Source: Porphyra umbilicalis (Eukaryota > Rhodophyta > Bangiophyceae > Bangiales > Bangiaceae). From it: a DNA stretch of 64,000 bases. Of this stretch, positions 40,701 through 51,294 are shown piece by piece. A program made the translations under genes and the position numbers. Position 1 is the first letter of the stretch. Every line of letters begins with the position of its first letter. The stretch lies in NCBI GenBank assembly GCA_002049455.2, contig KV918839.1, positions 1 to 64,000 of the forward strand, read 5' to 3'. The notes below the pieces were generated by a model. That model ran no database searches. It saw nothing but the letters and a program-made list of their open reading frames with translations, and was not told the origin of the DNA.

Positions 40701-42559
40701 GCAGGACGCGGGCCACGTCCCACCGGGCCTTTGTCGTCGCGCGTGCGGCGCGGCGTGCGGAGCAACACGGTCGGTCTCGCGACGCCCTGCGGGCGGCTCT
40801 TTCCAAGCCGGACGACCTCGGCGGGGCTTTGCACCGTGATAGTGCCGTCGTGCATCAAGCACTGGTGACTCGTCGGGAGCTTCGTCGGCGGGCCGAGGTC
40901 CCGGTTGGCCTGGCGGGAGCGGCGTTTGACGACGCCATGACGGCGGAGTTGGACGCCTGGTCCGACCTGGCCGTGTACACCGAGGTGCCCTATGCGGGAC
41001 AGGTGGTGTTGTCAACCCGGTGGGTGCTCACCATCATGGAAGCAGACTCCCCTGGTGGCGCTCCCCGCCGCAAGGCCCGCCTCGTCGTGCGTGGCTTTGA
41101 AGACCCCAACCGCGACTCGGTCGACAGCACCTCGCCCACGGCGTCGCGGGCGGGCATTCGGGTGGCCCTGGCGGCCATGGCGACGCACTCTTTCATTCCG
41201 CGCACGGTGGACGTCCGGACTGCCTTCCTGCAGGGGCTGCCGCTCGACCGCCCCGTCGCGGTGTATATCCAGCTGCCGCCTCGGGCTCGCGTGCCCACTG
41301 GCTCAGTCTGGCAGCTGCGAAAGTGCGCCTACGGCCTGACCGACGCGCCGCGCCGCTGGTATGACAGCGTGCTCCGCCTGATGACTGCCCTGCAGCTGAA
41401 GCGCGCTCCCCTGGACCACGGTGTGTTCACGCAGCACAGCCGGGGCACGCTCATTTTCGTCGTGGCCGTGCATGTCGACGACTTCCTCTTTGGTGGTACC
41501 ACGGAGGCGGTGCAGCGCTTTGAGTCGGCGCTGCGCGGCGCCATTGCCGCGGGGCCCACCAAGTCGGGCGCCCTCACCTTCACGGGGGTGCGCGTGAATA
41601 CGGTGGCGGACGATGTGACCGGCGGCATCTCCATCGCGGCCGACCAGGAGCCGTATGTCGACTCTATCGAGTCGATTAACATTACCCCTGAGCGGGCGGC
41701 GACGCCGGATGCCCGCCTCACCGCGGCCGAGCTCACGCTCTACCGTCGCGCCACCGGGGCGCTTCTGTGGGCTACGGGTCAGACCATGCCGTACCTGGCG
41801 TGCGCGGCCTCCACGCTGGGGCGCCGGTTCACGCGGGCGGCCGTGCACGACCTCACGGCGGCCAACGGCGTCATCAAGGCCGCCAAGGCAGCGCGCCCGC
41901 TTCCCCTCGTCTTCCGCGCCCTCCGTGGGGACCTGCGCTTGCGCCTCTTCGTCGACGCGTCCAGCGTGAAGCTCGGCGTGCCCACGGCGCACACAGGCGT
42001 CGCTGTGTTTGCCTCGCCGGCGACCGGCGCCCCTGGCCTCCTCCGCCCGGACACGCAGCTGACGCTGTTGGCCTATGCCTCGCACCGCCAGCGGCGGGTC
42101 ACTCACTCCTCCTTCGCCGCGGAGGTGTACGCCATGCTCGAGGGCGTGCGGATGGCGCTCGAGCTGGCCTCGACGCAGGCACATGTCTTTGCTGGGGACG
42201 CACACGCTCTGGCTTCCATCGACGTCTACACCGACAACCTGTCGCTGTACAACACGCTCGATGCTGACGGCGTCGTCCAGCCCAAGGAGGTGGGGGCGGC
42301 GGTGCAGGAGCTGCGCGACTTCTACCACGGCGGCAAACTAGCGACGGTGACGTGGCTGCGCGCACGTGGTCAACTGGAGGACGCGCTGACCAAGGCCGGC
42401 CGCAACACGCCTTCGCAGCAGACGATTCAGACGGGGCGTTTCAACGTCCGGCTCCAAGACGGTGACTACCTGTCGAAGTCTTCCATGGCGGCCGATCAAG
42501 GTGGTGTTTATGCTTCGTCCTCCTCCCCGGACGATGGGGCTTATGGGAATAAGGAGGAG

Positions 42560-42924
42560 TGTGAATGAGCAAGATGCTCACGCGCAGCGGTGGCGCCGCG
42601 GACACGTTGCCACGTGGACGCGACCGTTCCCGTACCGGTGCCACGTCGCATCGGACGTGGCGGACGCTGGTGATGCAGCGGCCGCCAAGGCGCCCGCGAC
42701 CGTTCCCGCGGGCGCTTCCGCGGCGGTCACCGGTCGCAACGGGCGGGTACCGCGGGGCGGTGCGCCGCCGTGACGCCGTGCCGCAGACGGGCGGTTCTGG
42801 GGAACGATTGCACGCCGGACGAGCGGCGGGTTAGACGACCGACCGACGTGGCCTAATAGTGAGGAGAGGGAAGAGACTGGGGAGCGAGGATAGAGCAACA
42901 AGACAACGAGTCTCTTTTCTTTCA
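42560..42924 (+). repeat. 3' LTR of copia element
   Basis: The LTR is 365 bp, begins TGTGAATG and ends TTTCA. A polypurine tract ends at 42559, and the target duplication ATATT follows at 42925-42929. Confidence 0.95.
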
Positions 42925-43264
42925 ATATTAACATATGTTTGAGCATCTCAGGAAGGAATGGCTCTTCGAATGTCCGTATGTACCAGTGCTTCGTGGACAA
43001 GGGAACATTTGAGGAAAAGCGGACACAGTGGTTGTTGCCTACACTCCCTCCACCGTGTGGGTACCGTCACCTCGTGCACCACGCACTACCGCACAAAGTC
43101 CATCTCACCTGCCTCCCTCTACTCCAAGACAACCCCACATGCACCGCCCTCACCCCCCATTGACACAGTCCCACCGCCTCGACATACACCATCCACCCGC
43201 CCCACAGGCCCAACCCTCCCATCTCCGCAGGAGCCGCCCTTCCATACACACAGACACCACACTA

Positions 43265-43725
43265 CTTCCCAACAAGCACATACGCCGGGCACTCTGCGTG
43301 AAGCAGACACCGAGGCCAACAGTTCCACGTACAAGACGTACAAAGGAAAGCCGACAGCGACGGGCCCAAGGAAGAGCGTCAGGCGTCAGAAACAGTACTG
43401 TCACTCTCACATCCCCTGACCCCTCTCCCCCCCACCGCGCCGTCCTCTTCCACACCATCCTCATACCGATGCCGACAGCGCAACACCCCACACCATACCC
43501 CCATGGACCACGCTTCTCCCCAACAATCACATACGCCAGGCGCTCTGCGTAAGAAGGACACCAATACCAACCAACAGTTCTACGTACAAGGTGCACAAAG
43601 GAAAACAGACAGCGACGGTCCCAAGGAAAAGCGCCATGCGTCAGAAACAGCATCACTGCCACACATCCCGTCACCCCCCCCCCTCCCCACCCCGTTCACT
43701 TCCAGACCACGTTGATACTGAGGCC
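43265..43725. repeat. tandem duplication with about 254-bp period
   Basis: Words such as CACATACGCC, CAACAGTTCYACGTACAAG, AGACAGCGACGG and GCGTCAGAAACAG recur 251-255 bp apart in the same order. The minus-strand frame 43150-43674 (174 codons) consequently holds two related halves, but neither resembles a known protein. Confidence 0.7.
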
Positions 43726-44198
43726 AACAGCGCAATACCCTACACACCACCCACACAGGACTGCAGTGCTGGCGGCGCCGGCAACGGCGAGGAAGCGGGC
43801 ACCGCAGCTACGTCGAAGGCGAGCCGACAGGCGAAAGAGCACACCAAGAAGGTGGGTCATGGGCGCCACCTGCCGCGCTGGCGATGCCCAACCAGCATCC
43901 GCTGCTGCAAACGTTCTGCGCCGGGCGTGAGCACCCAAGCTGCAGCGTGGGTCCCAGCTGGGCACACCTTGCTGCGGTCGCAGCGCGCTTGCATTCCGAG
44001 GTCGGAAAGGGGCGCGACGAGATTGGAGAACCGGCCCAGCCCCGATGACCAAGATGTTCGATTAAAAGTATGAGAAGCTGCTGAATATGTTTTGTCTTGT
44101 ACCAGCACTCGCGCCGTACTTGAAAGAAAGTGACAGAAAAGCAGATGTCTGTAAAAGAGCAATGATCGTTCACACGCGACATTTGTCTCCTCCAAGTA

Positions 44199-44567
44199 CA
44201 GTCAATATCCGGTTATATGCGCTCCAGTTATGTGACATGTCATATACAGCCGCTCTCCCAAAAATCCCGCACTCCAACAGTTGCAAAAGAGTTCCAAATC
44301 GGCCTCTACGACCCCGCAGAGGCCGATTTGGAACTCTTTTTGCAACAGTTGGAGTGCGGGATTTTTAGGAGAACGGCTGTAACTGGGGGATTTTCCTTGC
44401 CCGATGGCGCACGAGAACGCAGTATTCAACTGTTTGCAGACGACCGAGTCGCCCGAGGGCATCTCATTGGTCAGATCCTGCAGATGTGGCGACGCAGTCA
44501 GCAACAATCCAGCAACCTGGACAGTTGACCAAGTGCGCAAGGGTGTCATATAAGCGGATACTGACTG
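44199..44567. mobile_element. MITE family B, copy 2, carrying a nested family A MITE
   Basis: Its ends CAGTCAATATCCGGTTA and GGATACTGACTG are flanked by TA. It is inverted relative to the 21.6-kb copy. The body matches that copy except for a 133-bp family A element plus a duplicated TA at 44247-44379, placed in the palindrome GTCATA|TAACTG. The 21.7-kb copy is the empty site. Confidence 0.93.
44247..44379. mobile_element. foldback MITE family A, copy 3, nested (TA target)
   Basis: This 133-bp foldback has the ends CAGCCGCTCTCCCAAAAATC and GAGAACGGCTG with TA on both sides. It has the same centre as the other copies. It is inserted into MITE B, so family A was active after family B. Confidence 0.95.
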
Positions 44568-44999
44568 TACCTGTCACGGTCGTGAGGACAATCGATTGCG
44601 TTGCTGTGAGGCTGGTATTACCCCACTTGGAGGCACGCTGCGAGTCTGTTCGTCGCACTTCGCACCTTCTTCTATGCTTTCGCATAGAAAATGGTCCAGG
44701 TTTTCTTCGTTTCGTCCCCTTCCCTCCCGACCTCCACTCGTAGCGGCGCCCGCGACGCGCGTCTCCGCTGTGCCGCGCGACGTCGCAGCCCCCCTCTCGC
44801 CGCCCGTACTCCTGTCGCCCGTACTCCTGTCTTGTCGTTGTGCTCCCTGGGTGCCCCCCCTCCCCCCCCCCCTCCGCTCACCACGGCTTTTCGGCCACTG
44901 GCCACCCTCATCGCGATGACAGTTGCCAAGTGCGGCGTTTGAGCGCCGCTGGACGACGCGGCGGCCGCGTGGGGGCCACGCCCGCCTTGAGGCGGCCGA

Positions 45000-45425
45000 T
45001 TGGCAGCAGGTTCTCGCGTGGCGGCGGCCGTCGACAGGATCGGCGGCATCGCCCGTGCGCGGCGCAATTGTCGTGTTGCGCCGCCGGTGCCGCCCATCCC
45101 CGCACCGCCGGTGGTGGTGGTGCCGTCGCCGCCGGTCGGCGCCGCTCCCGGTGCGCCGCCGGCCGCCGCGACCGCGGCAACCGTGGACGCGACCGCCGCG
45201 ACGGCGGCGTCTGCAGCGCCGCCGAGCGAGGAGGAGCCGGAGGGCCACTTGACCGCCGAGGCGTGCAAGGCCGAGGGGAACAAGCACTTCAAGGCGGGGC
45301 GGTATGAGCAGGCGGTGTCGTTGTACACAGAGGCGATTGGGCATGACCCGACCAACGCGGCGCTGTTTAGCAACTGGTGCGTTTTGATTGTCGTCGCCAT
45401 TTGTTTTGTGTTTTTTGGTAGATGA
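45000..45425 (+). CDS. partial TPR protein (STI1/HOP-like first repeat), truncated or first exon
   Basis: After an Ala/Pro-rich stretch, an acidic EEEPEGHLTAEACK leads into a clear TPR repeat: AEGNKHFKAGRYEQAVSLYTEAIGHDPTNAALFSNW. This is the first TPR of co-chaperone-type proteins (STI1/HOP, PP5 and kin), where SNRAAAY would be expected next. At that point the DNA reads AACTG|GTGCGT, a good splice donor, and the frame then codes a hydrophobic tail and stops. I could not find a second exon with TPR sequence before 46650. It is either exon 1 with a distant exon 2 or a truncated copy. The upstream start is uncertain because the N-terminal part is low-complexity. Confidence 0.5.
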   Translation: MAAGSRVAAAVDRIGGIARARRNCRVAPPVPPIPAPPVVVVPSPPVGAAPGAPPAAATAATVDATAATAASAAPPSEEEPEGHLTAEACKAEGNKHFKAGRYEQAVSLYTEAIGHDPTNAALFSNWCVLIVVAICFVFFGR

Positions 45426-46655
45426 GGGTGGTGTCGAGGGGCGAAAGAAGCAACCTGTGGAGGGCACGTGGCTGTGCTTGCGGTGTGGGGGTGGAGCAAT
45501 GGCGCTGGGGAGTGCGCATGCGCGATTGAACGAGGATGGCTGTTGGCGGGAAGTGCGGCTTGGCGGGAGGGTGCCTGGGGCTATGGCCTCGACGAGTCGC
45601 ACCGTCGAGCGTGAGACCGCGCCGTACGTCCTCAGCACGGACCTACGATGAAGACCGGGGACATGTGTGAACTGTGGGTGTGTGCTGTGCCCGCTGCCGG
45701 TTTGAGGTGCTTCCGTGCGTCTGCCAGCGGGGTCGTGGTATGCATCACGTTCTGTATTTGTTGCGGCCTCTGCCGCTTGTGTACATCCCATGTACATGGC
45801 ATAGTATGTTCGGGCGCTGACGTGCTTGTGTGTTCTTGGTACTGTGCTTGTGTATGGTATTTGGTTTTTGCATGTACTTGCCGAACCTGTAGTGCTGCCG
45901 TACTCACGAAGCTCGAGTTGTTTGACGGGACAACGGCGCTGCCGACGCCACAGCATCCGGCGCCGCCAGCGCCGCCCCCCTGTTGACAACGTTGTCCCAG
46001 CAGCCGCAGTCGCCGCCGCCGCCGCTGCCTTCTCGGCGGCTGCCGTAGCCAGCGCCACGGGCGGCGGCGACACCAACGACCAGATTGGGAGCTCACCGAC
46101 GGTCATACCATCAGCTGGGGGCGCCCACATGTGGCTTGTGCGGGCCTCGGTGGCAGCAGCGCCACGGGCGGCGGCGACACCAGCGACCACGAAGGGAGCG
46201 GGCCGACAGGGAGGGGGTCTCGCTTTGGGGGCGGCACGATGGCCAATCATTCGGCCCTGAGCCATGGGTCACCACAAAACCGTGCTGATGTGTGTGGTTT
46301 TTGACTCACCACACGACTTTCCACATGAAGACTCGCTGTCCACATGACCAGAATGGCACTTGTGTCCAGGCTGCTTGTGTCCCACCCCCAGGAGCGCCAC
46401 ATCCCTGCTCATGGGCGGTGGGATGGGCTGTCCAAGGCAGTGCGGACAGTACAGTACGTGGGTGGTAGTATCTGCTGCCGCTTCACCCTCAGGCCCTGGT
46501 GAACGTTCCAGAGTGGAGGCACAGCCTGAGCCAACGGCTTGGATGAAACACTGTCATTGGCAACCTGCGGGTAGCATAGCGGCAAAGACCTGCGGAGGAC
46601 AGCATGGGTGCGAACACTCTAGATGGCGTGAAGCGCGCCATACTCTCTCTTCCCC
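45426..46655. other. no gene recognised
   Basis: Composition is mixed. No TPR continuation or other domain is seen on either strand. The long minus frame 44574-46265 is a shadow that also runs through the TPR exon. Confidence 0.4.
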
Positions 46656-49600
46656 TTACCATCCACTACGCTCACCACGCAGCTGCGCAAGCGCTCGCTC
46701 CGCCTCAGCTGCGACACGCACTACGGTCGCTTGATGCGCGGGCCACGCGGTCCACCGCGACCCAAACCGCTCCAGCGCTCGACCGCACTCGACAGCTGCC
46801 GACCAGCGCTCCCCATCGATGAGCGCCTGCAACAGGGAGAAGCTCGTCAGAGCCCACTCCTGTGGCGTTGCCTCGGGCGTACGCACCTCTAGAGCCCGGC
46901 GGAAACACGCGATCGCCGTTTCAATGTCCGCTGGCCCTGTGGCGCCGCCTCCATGGCGGCCGTGATGCGTGACGCCAATGTTATACTGCGTCGCGGCCCA
47001 GTTGAGCGGCACTGCCGCTCGCGTGCGAACGGTGAGAGCGCGGTCAAAGCAGGCGACCGCCGCCGCTACGTTAGCAGCAGGGTCCCCACATAGTCGGTCG
47101 CGGAGCGCCTTTCCAAGGTGGTTCTGGGTGGCACCCCACCTGAGCGGTGCCGCTTCCCGCGTACGCACGGTCAGTGCATTCTCGTAGCAGGCGACGGCCG
47201 CCTCGACTGCCGCCGCCTTGTCGCCAACGAGCCGCTCATAGTAGGCGATCCCGACGTTGTAGCGCGTCCGGGCCCATCGCAGCGGCGTAGCCGACCGCGT
47301 GTACTCCTCCAGCGTGCGTGAGTAGCAGGCAATGGCCGCCTCCACATTCTCAGCCTTGTCCCCAACGATGCGGTAGAAGTAGGCCACGCCGAGATCGTTC
47401 TGCACCTCTGCCCACTGAAGCGGCTCCGCCGCTTGCGTCCACACATCCAGTACCCGGCCGTAGCAGGCAATCGCCTCCTCTACATTGGCCGCCTTGTCCC
47501 CAATCACCCGGTCGTTGTACGCCATGCCGAGAATCCGCTGCGTCTCCGCCCACTCAAGCGGAGACGCCTCCAGGGTACGCACCTCCAGCGCCTTCCGGTA
47601 GTAGGAAATCGCCGCCTCCATGTTGGCTGCCCGCGCGCCATCAATGCGGTCACGGTGCGCGCGGCCAAGGCCCGCCTGCCACTCGGCCCAGAGCACCGGC
47701 TCACCGGCTCGCGTCACAAGGGAGAGGGCCCGCTCCCAGTACTTGATGGCCGCCTCCATGTTGTCCCGTCGGCACCCTGCAATACGCGCCTCATAGGCCA
47801 ACGCCAACGCCGCGCGTACCCGGCCAAGCAGAACCGGCGAAAGAGTAACCTTGTCCGTGCCGTCATTCACTACGGCCGTCAGTTCGGCGAGAACCACCTC
47901 CACATCGGCCTGGAAGGCCAGTGGCGAACTTACCCGCTCGCGTGCGGCTTGCCAGGCGGGGTCCATGGCCGACACCAGCCCGCACACATCTTCCGCCGCG
48001 GCAACATGGCGCACCACATGGTCGTACCAGTAACCATCGTCCTGCACCTCCCAAAATGGGAGCCGTCGCCACGCGTGCGCATCCAAGCCGCCGGCAACCA
48101 CCCCGCCCATGTAGTCCTCCAGCAACCGCTGGTGCGTGGCTTGGGCGGCGTCACCGAGCAGGCTCAACGCATATTGGCCTATGACCGGATGTACAATGAC
48201 GCCGACAAGATCCCCGCTGGTCTTGTCGACATCACGGCGCAGAAGCCCCGCTCGTACGAGTGCAGCGATCAGCTCCTCCACGCCAGTGCTGCGCATGACC
48301 CCGCTAGATCGCCCAGCGGACAGCTCGCCAGCCGCGGTCGCCCCACCTAGCGGGGTCCGCCACAGCCGCCGTAGCACAGGAAGACCCACGCGGACCGGAA
48401 GAACGCCAATCTCTGCAAAAGCTGAGCGGTACACCGCATCCGGGAGAAGCTCGAGGCTCACGTCTAACGCCGCGCGCACCGACGGCCGCGGAGAATCGCT
48501 GTCTGAGCATCCAAAGTGAGGGTGCATCCACCACCGTTCCAGGCCCTCCACCACCGCCCGCCATGCGCCACCGCGGTCAGCAATCATCGAGCCGACAATG
48601 GCCAGCGATAGCGCGTGGCACTCCGTCTTTTCCAGGACGCGGCGCACCCAGCTCGCCTCTTCAGCGTCCGAAAACGGGGATACCCCCGGCGCCATCGCCT
48701 TGCCGGCCGCCGCTGCCAACACAAGCCGCGCGTCTCCGGCTGGCAAGGCGTCAATGGTCACTAGAGTAGCGCCTGGCAGGGACGCGACAACCGCCTCGGA
48801 ACGCGTGGAAAAGAGCACAGGGGTTGCCCGAGGGATCAGTGCGAGGAGCTGCCGCAGTAACTCGCGCTTCTTGTACAGTACGTCGTCGATGATGACAAGC
48901 CACTCGGCTGCGTGCGCCAAAGGCACGGAGCGCACATACCCTGCCGCCACCGCGACGAAGTCCTTGTCAGCGGTCAAAGCTGCCAACTGTTTGGCAGCTC
49001 CGGAACCACAAAAACGATGCACAAGCGCCACGACCGCTTCTGCGACGGACTGCAGCGTGGAGGAAGCGTCGAGCTGCACCCATGCCGCGCCCTTTCTGAA
49101 GCGAGCGCGCACCCACTCAGAATCAGCAACTCCCGCGCACGCGGTCGTCTTGCCGCTCCCGCCGACCGCGCATACGCCAATCCGCGGTGCGGTGTCAGCG
49201 CTGCCCGACGAAGGCGTCAGCAGCGCGACAATGATGGCGTGCTCCGCGCGCTCTGGGTTGTCGACCCCGCGCACATAGCCCGCGTCCAGCGCAGGAGGGC
49301 GCCATCGCAGCTCACAGATGTACGGCTCGTCGTCCTCAGACGTTGGACTCGACCGCTCCGATGCTGAAATCCGCGAGGCCATCCAGTCGAACCCATATCC
49401 CACAGCGCCGAATGCGCACATGTCGACGAGCTCCTTGTGGAGCAGCTCCAACTTCTCCATCCACCCACGAACGATGCGGTCTTCGAGCATCCTCCAAGAG
49501 CAGTGGGCAAAGAACGTTGCCTCGACGGCGTCCAACATCACCTCCACCCGGCCCAGCACCCCACACAGTTGCGCCGCGTGCGCCGTTGCGAACGCCGTCG

Positions 49601-50120
49601 GGTCACGTGCCAGCGCCTCGTCGACGAGGCTCACCAGTCTGCCGGCCAATTCCGCTGAACGATCCATCACGGCCACGCGCATTTCGCGGTGGGCGTCAGC
49701 CAACACCGACAGCGCGGTCGATTGAACGACCAGCAACGCCACGCGGAGAACGGGAACCGCTACCGGTACACCGGTGATCTGGTCGACTGAGTCGAACGCA
49801 GCGGCGAGTCCACCGCCGCCGCCACCGCCGCCGCCACCGCCCGCCCCGCCGTCCATCAGGGGCTGCAGCCAGTGTGCCGCATGGAGAATAGCGCGCCGCC
49901 CTCGGACTCCGAGAACGGCGGACACCGCCCCGCGCTTGACGGTGCTCATGTCCAGGAGGTCCGCCGACCCGACTAGCGACCGTACCGCGGCCACGGGGCT
50001 GTACCCATCTGCACGGCCCAACGAGAGGAGCACGGGCCACGGGAGGACGAGAGAACCCCCTGCCGTCGCCCACGCCCGACAAACCTCCGCCGAGGGCGCC
50101 ACCAACACGAGCTCAATCAT
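46656..50120 (-). CDS. NB-ARC/TPR STAND protein with helical N-terminal domain (gene 2)
   Basis: This is an intact frame of 1154 residues. Residues 1-90 are hydrophobic-rich, followed by a Gly run (91-104) and a helical region of about 125 residues (115-240). That region contains VLRVALLVVQSTALSVLADA, LAGRLVSLVDEAL, VEVMLDAVEATFF and MEKLELLHKELVDM. The P-loop GVCAVGGSGKTT is at 315-326, then Walker B WLVIIDDV, LSLAIVGSM, VIVHPVIGQYAL and seven or so TPR-like units. From DDVLYKKREL to near the C terminus it is almost identical to gene 1 (18.5-21.2 kb), while the region before it is only moderately similar. The C terminus ends QLRGERSGW, unlike gene 1. The helical region resembles in outline the four-helix executor domains of MLKL/HeLo type, which is inference. 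The frame 50117-50668 just upstream probably belongs to the same gene. Confidence 0.85.
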   Translation of the reverse strand: MIELVLVAPSAEVCRAWATAGGSLVLPWPVLLSLGRADGYSPVAAVRSLVGSADLLDMSTVKRGAVSAVLGVRGRRAILHAAHWLQPLMDGGAGGGGGGGGGGGLAAAFDSVDQITGVPVAVPVLRVALLVVQSTALSVLADAHREMRVAVMDRSAELAGRLVSLVDEALARDPTAFATAHAAQLCGVLGRVEVMLDAVEATFFAHCSWRMLEDRIVRGWMEKLELLHKELVDMCAFGAVGYGFDWMASRISASERSSPTSEDDEPYICELRWRPPALDAGYVRGVDNPERAEHAIIVALLTPSSGSADTAPRIGVCAVGGSGKTTACAGVADSEWVRARFRKGAAWVQLDASSTLQSVAEAVVALVHRFCGSGAAKQLAALTADKDFVAVAAGYVRSVPLAHAAEWLVIIDDVLYKKRELLRQLLALIPRATPVLFSTRSEAVVASLPGATLVTIDALPAGDARLVLAAAAGKAMAPGVSPFSDAEEASWVRRVLEKTECHALSLAIVGSMIADRGGAWRAVVEGLERWWMHPHFGCSDSDSPRPSVRAALDVSLELLPDAVYRSAFAEIGVLPVRVGLPVLRRLWRTPLGGATAAGELSAGRSSGVMRSTGVEELIAALVRAGLLRRDVDKTSGDLVGVIVHPVIGQYALSLLGDAAQATHQRLLEDYMGGVVAGGLDAHAWRRLPFWEVQDDGYWYDHVVRHVAAAEDVCGLVSAMDPAWQAARERVSSPLAFQADVEVVLAELTAVVNDGTDKVTLSPVLLGRVRAALALAYEARIAGCRRDNMEAAIKYWERALSLVTRAGEPVLWAEWQAGLGRAHRDRIDGARAANMEAAISYYRKALEVRTLEASPLEWAETQRILGMAYNDRVIGDKAANVEEAIACYGRVLDVWTQAAEPLQWAEVQNDLGVAYFYRIVGDKAENVEAAIACYSRTLEEYTRSATPLRWARTRYNVGIAYYERLVGDKAAAVEAAVACYENALTVRTREAAPLRWGATQNHLGKALRDRLCGDPAANVAAAVACFDRALTVRTRAAVPLNWAATQYNIGVTHHGRHGGGATGPADIETAIACFRRALEVRTPEATPQEWALTSFSLLQALIDGERWSAAVECGRALERFGSRWTAWPAHQATVVRVAAEAERALAQLRGERSGW

Positions 50121-50668
50121 GGATAGACTGCCCCCCCAAGAGCAGTGTTCTGCTCCTCCCCGCGGACAAAGAGTAGGCGGTCACACAGGCGGTGGTAGTC
50201 GACGGCAACCGCGTCCCCGACGTCCGACAGCGCCGCGACCCGCAGCGCACCGCTTTCCCTCCCCAACCGTATGCACGAGGGGCCCTTGTCCCGGAAGTCG
50301 GTGAGCGATAGTGGCACGTCCTCCTGTGAGGAGGCCTGTACCAGGTACACGTTGCGACCAAGGCAGAGATGGACAAACGGGCGTCGGCCAAATGCGCGTG
50401 TCGAAGACGAACACGTCAACACGCGGAAAGTGACAATGGAATAGCCCAGCGTACCTACCAGTCCATGTGCAGCGGCAACAGGGACATCCGCCTCCAACCG
50501 CGACCCCGGCCGCGCATCACTGGCAGGTGAATTGCGGGCGCTTGGCATCCTAGCCGTACGGATATCCTCCCTCAAGTCGTCGGTAGTGGCCGCTCCCGCT
50601 ACCTCTCCACCACGCCCCCTGCGTTGACGGCGACGCCGACAGAGGCAAAATGACAACGGCGGTTCCAT
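50117..50668 (-). CDS. probable N-terminal extension of NB-ARC/TPR gene 2
   Basis: This 183-codon frame from the ATG at 50668 (context GCCGATGG) overlaps the start of gene 2 by ATGA. It reads as a folded protein, for example LVGTLGYSIVTFRVLTCSSS and VPLSLTDFRDKGPSCIRLG. The junction lies just after a G7 run (minus strand); one more G would fuse it in frame to gene 2 as ALGGGSLSMIELVLV. That is the same pattern as the C-run frame changes near 3.29 and 5.11 kb, so I suspect a miscall and a single protein of about 1340 residues. The domain is not recognised. Confidence 0.5.
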   Translation of the reverse strand: MEPPLSFCLCRRRRQRRGRGGEVAGAATTDDLREDIRTARMPSARNSPASDARPGSRLEADVPVAAAHGLVGTLGYSIVTFRVLTCSSSTRAFGRRPFVHLCLGRNVYLVQASSQEDVPLSLTDFRDKGPSCIRLGRESGALRVAALSDVGDAVAVDYHRLCDRLLFVRGEEQNTALGGAVYP

Positions 50669-51078
50669 CGGCCCTTCGTCCCCGAGCAGAGGCAACTAGG
50701 CTGACGAGTGTTCGGCAGCCACCCTCGGGGCGACTCCTCTTCAGGCCGAGGAACGCTTTAAGCGCGTCCCCAGAGCTACGGCCGGCGACTAGAGAAGCAC
50801 GGAGTGCACAGCCGAAAACCCCAACACCCGGCAGGTGGGCACGCGCTACGGATGCCAGTCCAACCGCCTCATTGCTCCCGCAGAGACTACACCGTGAGAA
50901 GCAAGACAAAGCACGCTGGCGAGAACGCATCGATGCCAATCGGGAACAACGCGAGGCGGGTGGTGCACGGCCGCGGCGTGGGGGGCCCCCCACGCGTCCC
51001 TACACATCGCTACACAGCCTTGGCAGGGTACCAAAAAAGCAGATCGCCTGGCAACACAGCTGGCAGCGCCAGTGGCCT
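50669..51078. other. no gene seen
   Basis: The likely 5' flank of NB-ARC/TPR gene 2. No TATA box is evident. Open frames on both strands lack recognisable domains. Confidence 0.4.
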
Positions 51079-51122
51079 GCAACAGTCCGCCCGACAGCCC
51101 GGGCTGTCGGGCGGACTGTTGC
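51079..51122. repeat. 44-bp perfect palindrome
   Basis: Arms of 22 bp meet without spacer in AGCCCGGGCT. It lies about 170 bp upstream of the second copy of dispersed repeat R1. Confidence 0.9.
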
Positions 51123-51294
51123 GGGCACCCGAAGAGTGGCTGGGGTACTCTCGGCCAATCGATCGCCACGGACCGGTATCGAGGGGAGGTCGCCAGCCGG
51201 CTTGTTGAGCTCGGAGAGCATCCCGACATTGTCCGACCGGCCATTCCGCAGACAAAGCTGACAGACAAAGGAACAGCACCCCCGCCCGTTTTCG

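Larger units (their letters stand above)
37395..42924 (+). mobile_element. Ty1/copia LTR retrotransposon, nearly whole, young
   Basis: The element is 5.5 kb with matching LTRs and a perfect 5-bp target duplication (37390-37394 and 42925-42929). Internal parts lie in copia order: a gag-like region (about 38.0-38.5 kb), a zinc-knuckle-like and protease region (about 38.75-39.2 kb), integrase (about 39.4-40.4 kb), and reverse transcriptase with RNase H (about 40.9-42.5 kb, with the hallmark VHVDDFLF). A purine-rich tract precedes the 3' LTR. Integrase before RT excludes Ty3/gypsy. The coding region is not one open frame; there are about two interruptions. LTRs differing by about eight changes in 366 bp point to a recent insertion. 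Confidence 0.93.

Noticed and set aside
44574-46265. 563-codon minus frame
   Set aside because: Low-complexity, antisense to the TPR exon, no domain.
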